Shown: positions 1 through 9,231 of the stretch, piece after piece
Position numbering within the stretch: position 1 is the first letter of the stretch
How the letters are laid out: every line of letters starts with the position of its first letter
Source of the DNA: an uncultured Shewanella sp.
Lineage (GTDB): Bacteria; Pseudomonadota; Gammaproteobacteria; Enterobacterales; Shewanellaceae
Reading direction: 5' to 3'
NCBI RefSeq assembly: GCF_947501225.1
Contig: NZ_CANMUW010000008.1
Span: forward strand, 62,001-126,000
Length of the DNA: 64,000 nt
Notes under the pieces: generated by a model
What the model was told of the DNA's origin: nothing
What the model saw: only the letters and a program-made list of their open reading frames with translations
The model's database searches: none
Made by a program: the position numbers and the translations under genes

Positions 1-935
1 AGGCATCAGACTTGATTCTGCCAACCGCTATGTGGGTAGAGAAAGAGGGGGCTTATGGTAACGCTGAGCGCCGTACACAGGCTTGGTATCAGCAAGTTTC
101 AGCCCCGGGTGAAGCTAAGTCAGATCTCTGGCAGATCATGGAATTTTCAAAACGCTTCAAAATTGAAGAGGTGTGGAGCGAAGAGCTAATCGCAAAGATG
201 CCTGAAGTACGCGGTAAGACCATGTATCAGGTGTTATTTGAAAATGGTCAGGTGAATAAGTTCCCGTTATCGGAGGCGCAACCGCTTAATGATGATGCTA
301 AAGATCAAGGCTTTTATGTACAAAAAGGGCTATTTGAGGAGTATGCCAGCTTCGGTCGTGGCAAAGCCCATGATTTAGCGCCATACGAACGCTACCACAA
401 TGAACGTGGCTTACGTTGGCCTGTCGTCGATGGTAAAGAGACCAGGTGGCGCTTTAAAGAGGGATCCGATCCCTATGTTGGCAAAGGTAAAGGATTTGAG
501 TTCTATGGCAAGCCAGATGGTAAAGCATGGATCATCTCTGCACCCTATGAGAAGCCACCGGAATCTCCGGATGAAGAGTATAACCTATGGTTATGTACTG
601 GCCGTGTATTAGAGCATTGGCATACCGGAACCATGACCCGTCGTGTCCCTGAGCTATATAAAGCGGTTCCTGATGCGGTTTGCTATATGCATCCTGATGA
701 CGCTAAAGCCCATGGTGTTCGTCGTGGTGATGAGGTCCTGATGAGCAATAAGCGTGGTGAAGTGCGTGCCAGAGTCGAGACGCGTGGTCGAAACCGCCCA
801 CCAAAAGGCTTGGTATTTGTTCCTTTTTTCGATGCGCGAATTCTAATCAATAAGTTGATTCTAGATGCCACGGATCCTCTGTCTAAACAGACAGACTTTA
901 AAAAGTGTCCAATAAAAATTACTAAAGTGGGTTAA
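1..935 (+). CDS. napA: Periplasmic nitrate reductase catalytic subunit NapA (C-terminal part)
   Basis: The reading frame is open from the window edge (first full codon at base 3), so this is only the last ~311 residues of a protein of about 830. The visible part contains the molybdopterin-guanine-dinucleotide-binding C-terminal domain, with typical NapA phrases [34 protein letters not shown] and [14 protein letters not shown]. NapA reduces nitrate to nitrite in the periplasm with a Mo-bis-MGD centre and one 4Fe-4S cluster; the cluster and active-site Cys regions lie upstream of the window. napB follows after 12 bp and napC after that, as in a nap-alpha type operon. Family assignment is certain; the missing 5' part cannot be judged. 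Confidence 0.97.
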   Translation, partial: ASDLILPTAMWVEKEGAYGNAERRTQAWYQQVSAPGEAKSDLWQIMEFSKRFKIEEVWSEELIAKMPEVRGKTMYQVLFENGQVNKFPLSEAQPLNDDAKDQGFYVQKGLFEEYASFGRGKAHDLAPYERYHNERGLRWPVVDGKETRWRFKEGSDPYVGKGKGFEFYGKPDGKAWIISAPYEKPPESPDEEYNLWLCTGRVLEHWHTGTMTRRVPELYKAVPDAVCYMHPDDAKAHGVRRGDEVLMSNKRGEVRARVETRGRNRPPKGLVFVPFFDARILINKLILDATDPLSKQTDFKKCPIKITKVG

Positions 936-947
936 GGCGGGGTTAAC

Positions 948-1403
948 ATGAAAAAGTTACTTTTATTATCAATCAGTTTGAGTTTAGGCCTGATGAGTGC
1001 TTTTGCTGTTAGCCAAGGGCGCGGCATTGGTGGCGTTGAATCGCTTCGGGGCAGCGCTGAGCTGGAAGCGACAAGAGCCGCCGACCCTATGAAGAAGGTA
1101 CCACGAGATCAAGTCGATATCGAAAGCAGTTATGTGTTTCAGCCACCACTGATCCCACACCATATCAGAAACTATGAAGTCTCTCTTAATGCTAATAAGT
1201 GTTTATCTTGCCACGGCTGGAAAAACGCCAAAGAGATGGGAGCAACCAAGATCAGTGTGACTCACTTTACTAACCGGAACGATGAAGTGTTGGCCGATGT
1301 TTCTCCCAGAAGATACTTTTGCCTGCAGTGTCACGTGACACAAGCAGATGCGAAACCTTTAGTGGGTAACTCCTTCGAACGTGTTAAGTCACTGCAAAAA
1401 TAA
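948..1403 (+). CDS. napB: Diheme cytochrome c NapB, electron-transfer subunit of nitrate reductase
   Basis: A 151-residue protein with a Sec signal peptide (MKKLLLLSISLSLGLMSAFA) and two CxxCH haem-binding motifs, CLSCH near residue 86 and CLQCH near residue 125, as in NapB. The phrases 'PPLIPH' and 'YEVSLNANKCLSCH' are family signatures. NapB binds NapA in the periplasm and passes it electrons from NapC. It starts 12 bp after napA and is followed 17 bp later by napC, so it is co-transcribed. Confidence 0.97.
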   Translation: MKKLLLLSISLSLGLMSAFAVSQGRGIGGVESLRGSAELEATRAADPMKKVPRDQVDIESSYVFQPPLIPHHIRNYEVSLNANKCLSCHGWKNAKEMGATKISVTHFTNRNDEVLADVSPRRYFCLQCHVTQADAKPLVGNSFERVKSLQK

Positions 1404-1420
1404 AATAGGCGGGTAATAAT

Positions 1421-2011
1421 ATGAAATGGATTATTAACGCCTTAAAAGGCTTCTGGGGCATATTGAAGCGGCCCAGTAAAGCCGCTGTGGGTATCGTTCT
1501 ATTTATGGGCTTTGCAGGAGGGCTGCTCTTCTGGGGTGCTTTTAACACAGGTATGGAAGCGACAAACACCGAAGAGTTTTGTTCCGGATGTCATGCGCCG
1601 ATAGTGGCAGAGATTCAAGAAACTATTCACTACGCAAACCGATCTGGTGTTCGTGCCATATGTTCAGATTGTCACGTGCCTCATGCATGGACAGATAAAA
1701 TCGTGCGTAAGGTTCAGGCATCTAAAGAGCTGTTTGCATATTTTGTAACTCAAACCATTAACACACCAGAGAAGTTCAAAGAGCGTCGCGCTCATTTAGC
1801 CGAAAGGGAGTGGGCAAGACTGAAAAAGAACGACTCTTTAGAGTGTCGTAACTGTCATAACTTTGAGTATATGGATTTCTCAGAGCAGAGCCCACGCAGC
1901 GTAAGGCAGCACTCCACAGCCCTTGCCAGTGGGGACAATACTTGTGTGGATTGCCATAAAGGTATCGCCCATAAACTGCCGGATATGCACAAAGTCGAAG
2001 GTTGGCAATAA
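1421..2011 (+). CDS. napC: Tetraheme cytochrome c quinol dehydrogenase NapC
   Basis: A 196-residue NapC/NirT-family protein: one N-terminal membrane helix (about residues 21-44) and four CxxCH motifs (CSGCH, CSDCH, CRNCH, CVDCH). It oxidises menaquinol or ubiquinol at the membrane and hands electrons to NapB. Length and haem number match NapC. The presence of napC, and the absence of napGH after napB, places this operon in the NapC-dependent (alpha) type. The RBS is weak ('aggcgggtaataat'). Confidence 0.97.
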   Translation: MKWIINALKGFWGILKRPSKAAVGIVLFMGFAGGLLFWGAFNTGMEATNTEEFCSGCHAPIVAEIQETIHYANRSGVRAICSDCHVPHAWTDKIVRKVQASKELFAYFVTQTINTPEKFKERRAHLAEREWARLKKNDSLECRNCHNFEYMDFSEQSPRSVRQHSTALASGDNTCVDCHKGIAHKLPDMHKVEGWQ

Positions 2012-2020
2012 GGAGTCTAT

Positions 2021-2149
2021 ATGAGTACGTTAGAGAGTGTTATTTGGCATATTCTTGGCTACAGCGCCATGCCTGTAATTATATTAGCGGGATTTGCTGT
2101 GGTTGCTGCAGCCTCTGTTTGGATTCTTTCCAAAACAGCTGATAAATAA
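2021..2149 (+). CDS. Small single-span membrane protein of the TIGR02808 type, nap-linked
   Basis: A 42-residue reading frame (MSTLESVIWHILGYSAMP...) starts 9 bp after the napC stop with an AAGGAG ribosome-binding site. Almost all of it is one hydrophobic helix (residues about 15-37) with a short charged tail (SKTADK). It matches from memory the small protein family TIGR02808, which is found beside periplasmic nitrate reductase genes in Vibrio and Photobacterium. The function is unknown; a role as a small subunit or stabiliser of membrane-bound NapC is only inference. A terminator follows, so it is the last gene of the operon. Confidence 0.8.
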   Translation: MSTLESVIWHILGYSAMPVIILAGFAVVAAASVWILSKTADK

Positions 2150-2216
2150 AAATTTCTGTCAGTTGGCAAGAGAAAGACGGCTTATACCGATCTAAATAAA
2201 CAGTGCAATAAACCTG

Positions 2217-2255
2217 AAAGCCTGACTTTAATATTAAAGTCAGGCTTTTTTATTT
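2217..2255 (+). terminator. Rho-independent terminator of the nap operon
   Basis: Perfect 32-bp palindrome with arms 2217-2232 and 2233-2248 (AAAGCCTGACTTTAAT), followed by a T-rich tail. It lies between the nap operon and the convergent LysR gene and, being symmetric, may serve both. Confidence 0.9.
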
Positions 2256-2273
2256 GACGCACAACGCCCGTTG

Positions 2274-3197
2274 TCAGGTTTCAGGGGTATTGTTACTTAT
2301 CAACTCTCTTAACCAACGGTGGCTCAGGTCATGATCAAAATGTTTATGCCAAAAAAGTACATAGGCACCCGGCACCAGATTTAACGGGATATCCAGGGTG
2401 GTTAACGCAAACTGATGACTCATCTGAGCGGCGTATTTTGCCGGGCAGCAAAGCAGTAGCTCGCTGTTTTCACAGAGGTGCATGGCACTATGGAAATCGG
2501 TTAAGTTAACGGCGATATCCCGTTTTTGTGACTCAAGATTGAGCACATCGTCCAGTAACCAATGTTCAAGTCCACCGAAGGTGACCTGAAGGTGGCGGTA
2601 TTTGAGAAAGGTGGCTAAATTCCAACGCTCCTTGAGCAGGGGATGTTTATTACTTACTAAGCAAACGGGGTGGTCACGGAGTAGCTCAACATAGTTGAGT
2701 TCCTCGGGGATATTGGTCATGTGTAGCTGTGATCGTGTATCCCACTCCCTGCAGGCGATCCCCATATCTAATTCGCAACGAAGCAGTCTATCCATGCTCT
2801 CGGCATGCCAGGTCTGACTATCTAACTTAACGCTTGGCGCTTGTTGCAATAAGCTTGGCATAAAGTGGGGATAGGTCAACGAGTAGGCTGTCTCGACAAT
2901 ATTGAGCCTGAACTTTCTTCGACTGAGCGCTGGCTCGAATTCACTCGGGCGGGTGAGTTTGGCTACCTGTTTGAGTATTTGCCGAAGCTCGGGCGCCAGT
3001 TGCATCGCCTTTGGGGTTGGCCTTAACCCATAAGCTGTTCTTTCAAAAAGCTGATCATCGAAGGTATCTCTCAATCTGGCCAGTTGTTTACTCACTGCCG
3101 ACTGGCTGAGATGAAGACGCGCCGCCGCAGCGGTGACACTTTGCTCTTCAAGTAACACTTCGAGAACACTGAGCAGGTTAAAATCAAAATTTTTCAA
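2274..3197 (-). CDS. LysR-family transcriptional regulator
   Basis: A 307-residue LysR regulator. The N-terminal winged helix-turn-helix (residues about 5-63, with VTAAAARLHLSQSAVSKQLARLR) is canonical, followed by a periplasmic-binding-like effector domain. It is transcribed away from the two binding-protein genes at 3568-6052, so the shared upstream region at 3198-3567 may hold its operator. Ligand and target are unknown; control of the divergent binding-protein pair is inferred from position only. Confidence 0.92.
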   Translation of the reverse strand: MKNFDFNLLSVLEVLLEEQSVTAAAARLHLSQSAVSKQLARLRDTFDDQLFERTAYGLRPTPKAMQLAPELRQILKQVAKLTRPSEFEPALSRRKFRLNIVETAYSLTYPHFMPSLLQQAPSVKLDSQTWHAESMDRLLRCELDMGIACREWDTRSQLHMTNIPEELNYVELLRDHPVCLVSNKHPLLKERWNLATFLKYRHLQVTFGGLEHWLLDDVLNLESQKRDIAVNLTDFHSAMHLCENSELLLCCPAKYAAQMSHQFALTTLDIPLNLVPGAYVLFWHKHFDHDLSHRWLRELISNNTPET

Positions 3198-3567
3198 TCT
3201 GTTACCATTTATTTAGATAAGTAGAGTTTCAGGGGAACAGCAATACTCTCAAAATGGCCGAAAGAGGCGAAAAGTAGCTCCAAGGTTCCTGAACTCCTTG
3301 AGATACAAGGGCCTAGCCATTCAGATGCGGGCCTATATGAAAGATAGTGCGCATTTTTCACATCATAGATGATCTATAGATAGCTGGGAAAGAGTAATTT
3401 GCGTGGGGGAGTTAACTTAGCTGCAAAGGCCGCTTTAAAAGAGAGTATCGGATGGGTGAGTCATATGTCATGCATAATTGGTTGGAGTGGCAGAAATTTG
3501 GCTATTCGGCCATAGTTATAACGTTTAGTGTAAGTTTTAGCAGATATTTTTCCGGTCTAATAATTGA
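3198..3567. other. Divergent intergenic region between LysR gene and binding-protein genes
   Basis: About 370 bp without a convincing gene. LysR operators typically lie in such divergent gaps, but no clear T-N11-A palindrome was picked out with certainty. AT-rich stretches near 3355-3380 and 3530-3560 could hold promoters. Confidence 0.4.
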
Positions 3568-5301
3568 GTGGAGTATGAAGTGGTCATTCACGACATTAAG
3601 ATACTATTGATTGTCACAACCCTTTTCGTTCCATGGATAAGCTTCGAGTCATACGCACTTTTCGACCCTAAGGTGAAAGCAGCCGAGTATTGGGTTACCA
3701 ATGAATTTAAACCCTCTACCTTGACCCAGGCCCAGCAGATGCAGGAGATGAACTGGTTTATCGAGGCTGCAAAACCCTATTCCGGATTACAGATCCGGGT
3801 GGTATCGGAGCGTATAGCGACACATGGTTACGAGGCCAGTGTGCTCGCCAAAGCATTTTTCGAGATAACGGGCATACATGTCGTTCATGAACTGACCGGT
3901 GAAGATGATGTCATAAAAAAACTGTCGGCACAGATTTTCACCCATCAAAACCTCTACGATGCGTACATCAACGACAGTGACTTGATTGGCACCCATTTTA
4001 GATCCGATGCCATCCTGCCTCTGTCTGACTTCATGAAAAATGAGGGGGCATCGGTCACCTCACCAGACTTAGATCTACCTGACTTTATCGGGCTTAAGTT
4101 TACTACCGGCCCCGACGGTAAGCTTTATCAGTTGCCGGATCAGCAGTTCGCTAACCTCTATTGGTACAGGCATGACTGGTTCAACCGAGCCGACTTTAAA
4201 AAACGTTTTAAACAGCGCTATGGTTATGAGCTTGGTGTACCGCAGAATTGGCAAGCCTATGAGGATATTGCTGAATTCTTCAGCGACGATGTAAAAGAGA
4301 TCGATGGCGAGCGTATCTACGGGCATATGGACTATGCCAAAACAGACCCATCTCTGGGCTGGCGGATGTCTGATGCCTGGTTGTCGATGGCTGGCGTGGG
4401 GGATAAAGGTTTGCCTAATGGTCTCCCTGTCGATGAGTGGGGGATCAGGGTCGAGCAATGTAGTCCTGTCGGGGCGAGTGTCGAGCGGGGAGGTGCCTTG
4501 AACGGACCGGCTTCTGTGTATGCGATCGACAAGTTTATCTATTGGTTGAATCGATTTGCTCCGGAAGAGTCTATCGAGCTTAACTTCACACAGGCCGGAG
4601 AGTGGCCGGGTAAGGGGTTAATAGCGCAACAGATATTTTGGTATACCGCCTTCGTCGCCGATCTGACTAAGCCTGGTTTACCGGTGATGAATCCAGATGG
4701 CACGCCTAAGTGGCGTATTGCTCCCTCTCCGGTTGGAAAGTATTGGCAAGATGGCATGAAGTCGGGGTATCAGGATGCAGGTTCATGGACCATCTTGAAA
4801 AGTACTCCCCTTGAGCGGCAGCAGGCTGCCTGGCTTTATGCGCAATTTGTGGTTTCGAAAACCGTATCTTTAAAGAAAACCTTAGTCGGCTTAACACCGA
4901 TCCGTCGCTCTGATATTGAGTCTGATGTGATGACCCAAAAAGCGCCCTACCTGGGTGGTCTGGTCGAGTTCTATCGAAGTCGTGGACGGGATGTGTGGAC
5001 GCCTACCGGGACCAATGTTCCCGACTATCCGGGGCTGGCAAATTTCTGGTGGCAATATATTTCACAGATCATCGAGGGAAAGGTCACGGTACAAAAGGGG
5101 ATGGATAACTTTGCCGCCGCTGTCGATAGGCGATTGAAGCTTATTGAAGAGGAGGGAGAGATGAAGTGCGCCCCCAAGTTAAACCCGGTTTCCAAGAGGG
5201 AGTTCTGGTTGAACGCGCCAGGAGCTCCTAAGCCACAAATTACTGCACCTGAAGCGGGGAGAACTCTTCCCTATGAGGAGGCGATAGATGTATGGAAGTA
5301 G
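3568..5301 (+). CDS. Periplasmic solute-binding protein, sugar-ABC (family 1) type
   Basis: About 577 residues. The N-terminus has a hydrophobic export signal (ILLIVTTLFVPWISF), followed by a large family-1 type binding fold. Supporting segments are 'VLAKAFFEITGIHVVHELTGEDDVIKKL' (split here as a typical lobe-1 region), 'LPDQQFANLYWYRHDWF' and 'AAWLYAQFVVSK'. The start is uncertain: GTG at 3568 or GTG at 3580; the ATG at 3574 is out of frame and stops after 11 codons. The gene overlaps the next binding-protein gene by 14 bp. No permease or ATPase gene is nearby, so it either serves a distant transporter or acts as a sensor. The ligand cannot be told. Confidence 0.82.
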   Translation: MEYEVVIHDIKILLIVTTLFVPWISFESYALFDPKVKAAEYWVTNEFKPSTLTQAQQMQEMNWFIEAAKPYSGLQIRVVSERIATHGYEASVLAKAFFEITGIHVVHELTGEDDVIKKLSAQIFTHQNLYDAYINDSDLIGTHFRSDAILPLSDFMKNEGASVTSPDLDLPDFIGLKFTTGPDGKLYQLPDQQFANLYWYRHDWFNRADFKKRFKQRYGYELGVPQNWQAYEDIAEFFSDDVKEIDGERIYGHMDYAKTDPSLGWRMSDAWLSMAGVGDKGLPNGLPVDEWGIRVEQCSPVGASVERGGALNGPASVYAIDKFIYWLNRFAPEESIELNFTQAGEWPGKGLIAQQIFWYTAFVADLTKPGLPVMNPDGTPKWRIAPSPVGKYWQDGMKSGYQDAGSWTILKSTPLERQQAAWLYAQFVVSKTVSLKKTLVGLTPIRRSDIESDVMTQKAPYLGGLVEFYRSRGRDVWTPTGTNVPDYPGLANFWWQYISQIIEGKVTVQKGMDNFAAAVDRRLKLIEEEGEMKCAPKLNPVSKREFWLNAPGAPKPQITAPEAGRTLPYEEAIDVWK

Positions 5302-6052
5302 CCTTAAACGGGTTTGCAAACGGTGTCGTTCGATAATCGTTTGTGCGTGTGCAGTCGGTATAGTTTCACTGGTAAGCGCGAGCTTAAGGGCCGAGACGAT
5401 ACAGGTATTGACCTATGAGGAGTCTCCGTTTGCGGTCAAGGTGGGGAAAACTCATCATGGATTACTGGTCGACATGCTTAAGGAGATGTTCTCACGAACA
5501 TCGCTCGAATACCGGTTAACCTTTATTCCCTTGAAACGGGCGATCATTACCACCGAGCGCATGCCGGGGCATTGCGTATTACCGGTAGCAAGGAGTCAGG
5601 AGCGAGAGGCACACTTTCATTGGATAAGTCCGGTGTTGGTATCCAGGTACGGACTCTATAGCCGGAGCAATCAGACTATCCCGCTTACCACCCTCAGCGA
5701 TGCGAGACCCTACAAGATTGGTAGTTTTCTGGGAAGCGGTATAGGTGAATATTTGACAGAACTGGGGTTTGATGTAGAGCTGGCATCGGTGAGTGCGCAA
5801 AACCTGCGTAAACTCAAACGTGCGAGAATAGAGCTTTGGGCGGCGGAGCTTGTCAGTGCTCAGGAGCAGATGAATAAGCAAGCCATCAACTTCGGTGTAC
5901 CGGAGCTGGTCTTCTATACTTCCCTTCGTGCCATGGCGTGTAACAAGGAGATGCCGTTTGAGCAAACCTCGGCATTAGAGCGTGCCCTTAAGTCCATGTA
6001 TCGTGATGGGTACATGAGTAAGCTGTATCTGGAATACGGCGTTGAGATGTGA
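5288..6052 (+). CDS. Periplasmic solute-binding protein, amino-acid (family 3, PBPb) type
   Basis: A 254-residue protein with a signal peptide (SIIVCACAVGIVSLVSASLRA) and a family-3 binding fold: 'LTYEESPFAV...GLLVDMLKEMF' at the N-terminus, a central 'GSGIGEYLTELGF' and a short C-terminal 'MYRDGYMSKLYLEYG'. The start is set by GAGGAGG at 5277-5283. It overlaps the preceding gene by 14 bp, implying translational coupling. Paired with a family-1 binding protein and no transporter. Such PBPb proteins can bind amino acids or work as periplasmic sensors; the choice is open. Confidence 0.85.
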   Translation: MYGSSLKRVCKRCRSIIVCACAVGIVSLVSASLRAETIQVLTYEESPFAVKVGKTHHGLLVDMLKEMFSRTSLEYRLTFIPLKRAIITTERMPGHCVLPVARSQEREAHFHWISPVLVSRYGLYSRSNQTIPLTTLSDARPYKIGSFLGSGIGEYLTELGFDVELASVSAQNLRKLKRARIELWAAELVSAQEQMNKQAINFGVPELVFYTSLRAMACNKEMPFEQTSALERALKSMYRDGYMSKLYLEYGVEM

Positions 6053-6126
6053 ACGTGAAATGAAATGCGCTTCTGATTGTCAGTCTGAGCCATAGAGGTG
6101 CTCAGCGTGAAACTGAGTATAGAAGA

Positions 6127-6156
6127 TAAAAAGCCGGAGCTGCTCCGGCTTTTTTA
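6127..6156. terminator. Bidirectional Rho-independent terminator
   Basis: Inverted repeat AAAAGCCGGAGC / GCTCCGGCTTTT with A and T runs on both flanks. It sits between the plus-strand binding-protein gene and the minus-strand ligase gene, which converge here. Confidence 0.9.
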
Positions 6157-6200
6157 TCATTTGGGGTGACGGCTTATATCGGGTAAATGAATAACGCTAT

Positions 6201-7211
6201 TCAGGCTTGTTCCGCCAGTTGAGCCTTAATGTTGCTTATCAGGAAATCACTGAAGCTATCGCCGTGATTTTCCAGCATCTTGGGAAACATGGAGATAGGT
6301 GTTAATCCAGGGAAGGTATTGATCTCGTTGAGAAGAATTTCATTGTCCTCGGTGAGGAAGAAGTCAATGCGCGAAAGATGACTGAGTTTCATTCCCTTGA
6401 ACACCTTAATGGCATATTCGCGGATCGTTTGGCTTAACTCATCACTGATCTCCGCTTCAACTTTAGTTTCTGCCTGACTGTCCTCAGCATATTTCTCATC
6501 AAAGGTGTAGAAAGTATTGGAGGCGCAGATGATCTCACCGGGTTTAGTGGCAACAATTTCACCATTGAGTTCATAGGCGGCGACCTCCAACTCCCGGGCC
6601 TTGATGGTTTTCTCTATCACTACATAAGGCGAGTAGCTGAAGGCATCTTTCAACGAGCCCTCAAGCTCATCGAGGGAGTCGACACGGTAACAGCCTACAG
6701 ATGAGCCTTGAGATGCAGCCTTGATAAACACGGAGCCCCAGGTTTCTAACGCCTTAGCGGCCCGGGCTATGGCGTCATCATTAAACTCATTGAGAAAAAT
6801 ATAGGGCGTGTTTGGAATGCCGAGTGCGCTGAACCACATCTTGGCCGTGACCTTATTGAAACAGTTTCTGCTGGCTTCTGAGTCGCAACCGAAATAGGGC
6901 AGGTTGATCAACTCAAAGAAAGATTGAATATCGCCGGTTTCTCCCGGATAGCCATGAATACATGGGATGGCGTAATCGACGGGCCAGGGAGCCAGAGTTT
7001 CATCTTCGAAACGTATCTGTTTACGGTTAGTCAGCTCACAGGTTTTCCCATCTGCGGTGCGATAATGCCCCTGCGCGTCCAGCTCGACACGTAATAGGTT
7101 GACTTCGGGTATATCTGCGAGTGAAGTTTCAAAAAAGTTTGCCGACAGCAGGGAGATCGCGTGTTCATCTCCACCACCTCCACATAGCAAAAGTAGATTC
7201 GTTTGGCTCAT
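6201..7211 (-). CDS. D-alanine--D-alanine ligase-like ATP-grasp enzyme
   Basis: About 336 residues from the start at 7211 ([17 protein letters not shown]), which has GGAG upstream; an upstream in-frame start at 7253 would add 14 residues and is less likely. The order fits D-Ala-D-Ala ligase: an N-terminal '[11 protein letters not shown]' loop, '[19 protein letters not shown]', the ATP-grasp segment '[16 protein letters not shown]', '[32 protein letters not shown]' (the C-terminal ligand and Mg-binding segment, quoted here only to locate it). It joins two D-Ala molecules for peptidoglycan. It stands alone, outside the mur-fts cluster, so it is probably a second, stand-alone ddl copy (ddlA-like). 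Confidence 0.9.
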   Translation of the reverse strand: MSQTNLLLLCGGGGDEHAISLLSANFFETSLADIPEVNLLRVELDAQGHYRTADGKTCELTNRKQIRFEDETLAPWPVDYAIPCIHGYPGETGDIQSFFELINLPYFGCDSEASRNCFNKVTAKMWFSALGIPNTPYIFLNEFNDDAIARAAKALETWGSVFIKAASQGSSVGCYRVDSLDELEGSLKDAFSYSPYVVIEKTIKARELEVAAYELNGEIVATKPGEIICASNTFYTFDEKYAEDSQAETKVEAEISDELSQTIREYAIKVFKGMKLSHLSRIDFFLTEDNEILLNEINTFPGLTPISMFPKMLENHGDSFSDFLISNIKAQLAEQA

Positions 7212-7457
7212 TGTATCTTCATCTCCGACATATAAACGTATTTGCAGGCTCACTATGGCTTAACCGCTATTTATTGCAACCATGCAGGAGTAACTTCTTA
7301 CTTAAATGGCGAAGAAATATCCCAATTTCGATGCTTCAGGCTGACTTGGAGCAGAATCAAATCTGATAGATAGGTCATTCGGCCACAACGGCGGACTTTA
7401 GTATGGCTTACGGATCATGTCAGATATTTACTTTGCACGCTAAGTAATGTACAATGC

Positions 7458-7469
7458 TTAGCATGCTAA
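7458..7469. promoter_or_regulatory. SlyA/MarR-type operator upstream of the marR-like gene
   Basis: Perfect 12-bp palindrome TTAGCATGCTAA, one base away from the SlyA consensus TTAGCAAGCTAA. It lies 17-28 bp before the likely start at 7486. A second, looser element (GCTAAGTAATGTACAATGCTTAGC) overlaps on the left. Autoregulation by the downstream MarR protein is the natural reading. Confidence 0.65.
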
Positions 7470-7485
7470 CTAAATGGAGTTTGAG

Positions 7486-7953
7486 ATGGTTGATGATATC
7501 AAGGTGCTTAAGGAGTTATCACTCGCAGAACAGTTGAGGCGGGTGGCACGTTTATGGCGCAATGTGGCAGACAAGGAGTTGGCGCCCCTGGGGCTCACCC
7601 ACCCCAGATGGACCGCGCTGTGGAAGTTGCAGAATCTCAATGACAATGTCAGTCAAAAAGTATTGGCACAGGCTCTGGAGATAGAGCTGGCATCTTTGAT
7701 GCGAACTTTGAGTCAGTTGGAGGAGCAGAACCTTATTGTCCGCCACAGCAGTGAAACCGATAAACGGGTGCGAATTGTGAGTTTGACCGGGGAGGGGCGG
7801 CAGATGATCAAGCAGGTTGAAGCGCGTATTTTGCAGATCCGCAGAGACTTGATGACAGGAATCAGCCAGGAGGAACTGGATCAGTTTAAGCGTACCGTCG
7901 AGATCATTGCCGGCAACGCGTTAGCACAACTGAACGAAAGTGAAGAGGATTAA
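7486..7953 (+). CDS. MarR/SlyA-family transcriptional regulator
   Basis: About 155 residues from ATG 7486 (GGAG at 7476-7479, good spacing); an in-frame ATG at 7474 would add four residues but lies on the ribosome-binding site. The winged-helix domain is clear: 'LTHPRWTALWKL', 'VSQKVLAQALEIELASLMRTLSQLEEQNLI' region and the wing 'SETDKRVRIVSLTGEG'. It closely resembles SlyA/RovA-type regulators. It leads an operon with an HlyD-family adaptor (start 38 bp downstream) and a DUF2955 membrane protein, and an operator-like palindrome lies in its promoter. Likely a self-controlled repressor of this efflux pump that responds to small aromatic compounds; the ligand is inferred from family habit. Confidence 0.92.
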   Translation: MVDDIKVLKELSLAEQLRRVARLWRNVADKELAPLGLTHPRWTALWKLQNLNDNVSQKVLAQALEIELASLMRTLSQLEEQNLIVRHSSETDKRVRIVSLTGEGRQMIKQVEARILQIRRDLMTGISQEELDQFKRTVEIIAGNALAQLNESEED

Positions 7954-7991
7954 ATATTAGTGAAGAGAGTAATCATCGGGGGAGGAGTTTG

Positions 7992-9050
7992 ATGACGCCG
8001 GATCAGAAATTTGCACGCTGGATTAAATTATCAATGTTAGTTTTTGTGATGATTTTTTCCTATTTTATTTTTGCCGATTTTAATATGCCATTGACCCAAC
8101 AGGCTATGGCAACGAGAGATGTGACTAAGGTGGCACCCAGAGTCAATGGCCATATCGTCACAATCAATGTTGAGAACAATCAATCGGTACGTAAGGGCGA
8201 TATTCTGTTTTATATCGACCCTACACCTTACCAGCTTAATGTTGAGAAGGCGGCGCTCAACCTTGAGCAGACACGCAAGTCCAATGCAGAGTTAGATGCC
8301 GCATTAGTGGCGGCAGCGGCCGATGTTAAAGCCGCTGGCATCATTGCACAGCAGAAGCAGGCGGATGCTGAGCGGGTAAACTCCCTGTTCGAAAGTCATG
8401 GCGTATCCAGACAGAAGAAAGACAGTCTGGATAGCGAGGCAACTGCGGCCAAGGCGAGTTTGCTTGCCAGTAAGGCGCGGCTGAAAGAGTTGAGGGTACG
8501 CCGAGGTGAACTCGATGAGTCTAATGTTAACCTGCGACTTGCACAGAACCAGCTCAAACAAGCCAAGCTAAACCTATCCTATACCCAGGTCAGAGCCGAA
8601 CAGGATGGAACCGTGACCAATCTTCAGCTTCAGGCCGGCGCGTATGCGACTGCGGGTCAACCCTTGCTGGCTCTGGTGTCATCTGAGCTCGATATCATCG
8701 CCGACTTTCGTGAAAAAAGCTCACGCCGGGCCGTAAATGGCAGCCGGGCCCTGGTTGCATTTGATGGGGAGCCGGGTCAACTGTATCAGGCACAGATCGC
8801 CAGTAAAGATGCGGGCGTGAGTGTTGGTCAGTTCGATGCCAATGGCCTGCTTGCAACGCCAACGGAGTCAAACAGATGGGTCCGGGACGCTCAGCGTATG
8901 CGTCTGCACCTGAATCTAGAGGTGCCTTATCCAGACGCGCTACCCTCAGGAGCCCAGGCCACGGTTCAGCTGCTGCCCGACAGCACACTCTTATCATGGT
9001 TTGCAAGTACACAGATTCGTATTCTGAGTTATCTGCATTATATCTACTAG
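7992..9050 (+). CDS. HlyD/EmrA-family membrane fusion protein
   Basis: 352 residues from ATG 7992 (preceded by GGAGGAG; the TTG just before it is not needed). One N-terminal membrane helix (residues about 14-30) is followed by a biotinyl-lipoyl half-motif 'VAPRVNGHIVTINVENNQSVRKGDILFYIDP', a coiled-coil hairpin (about residues 85-195) and the second half 'YTQVRAEQDGTVTNLQLQAGAYATAGQPL'. This is the adaptor of a tripartite pump, linking the inner-membrane partner at 9232 to an outer-membrane channel not present here. Similar to AaeA/EmrA. Confidence 0.92.
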   Translation: MTPDQKFARWIKLSMLVFVMIFSYFIFADFNMPLTQQAMATRDVTKVAPRVNGHIVTINVENNQSVRKGDILFYIDPTPYQLNVEKAALNLEQTRKSNAELDAALVAAAADVKAAGIIAQQKQADAERVNSLFESHGVSRQKKDSLDSEATAAKASLLASKARLKELRVRRGELDESNVNLRLAQNQLKQAKLNLSYTQVRAEQDGTVTNLQLQAGAYATAGQPLLALVSSELDIIADFREKSSRRAVNGSRALVAFDGEPGQLYQAQIASKDAGVSVGQFDANGLLATPTESNRWVRDAQRMRLHLNLEVPYPDALPSGAQATVQLLPDSTLLSWFASTQIRILSYLHYIY

Positions 9051-9231
9051 AGCCCGTCGCGCTCGAACTGCATCTAATTTCTGATATCTGGTTAACCCTT
9101 TGTCCATGTAGGGCAAAGCGGCTTTATTACGCCAAAATTTGAATCATCAGGCAGCTTAATCCGGTTAAGGAGGTGGGTTAAGTTTGCCGCTGTTCATCAC
9201 TTAAACTGTCTGCTGCATTATAGGAGGAAAG

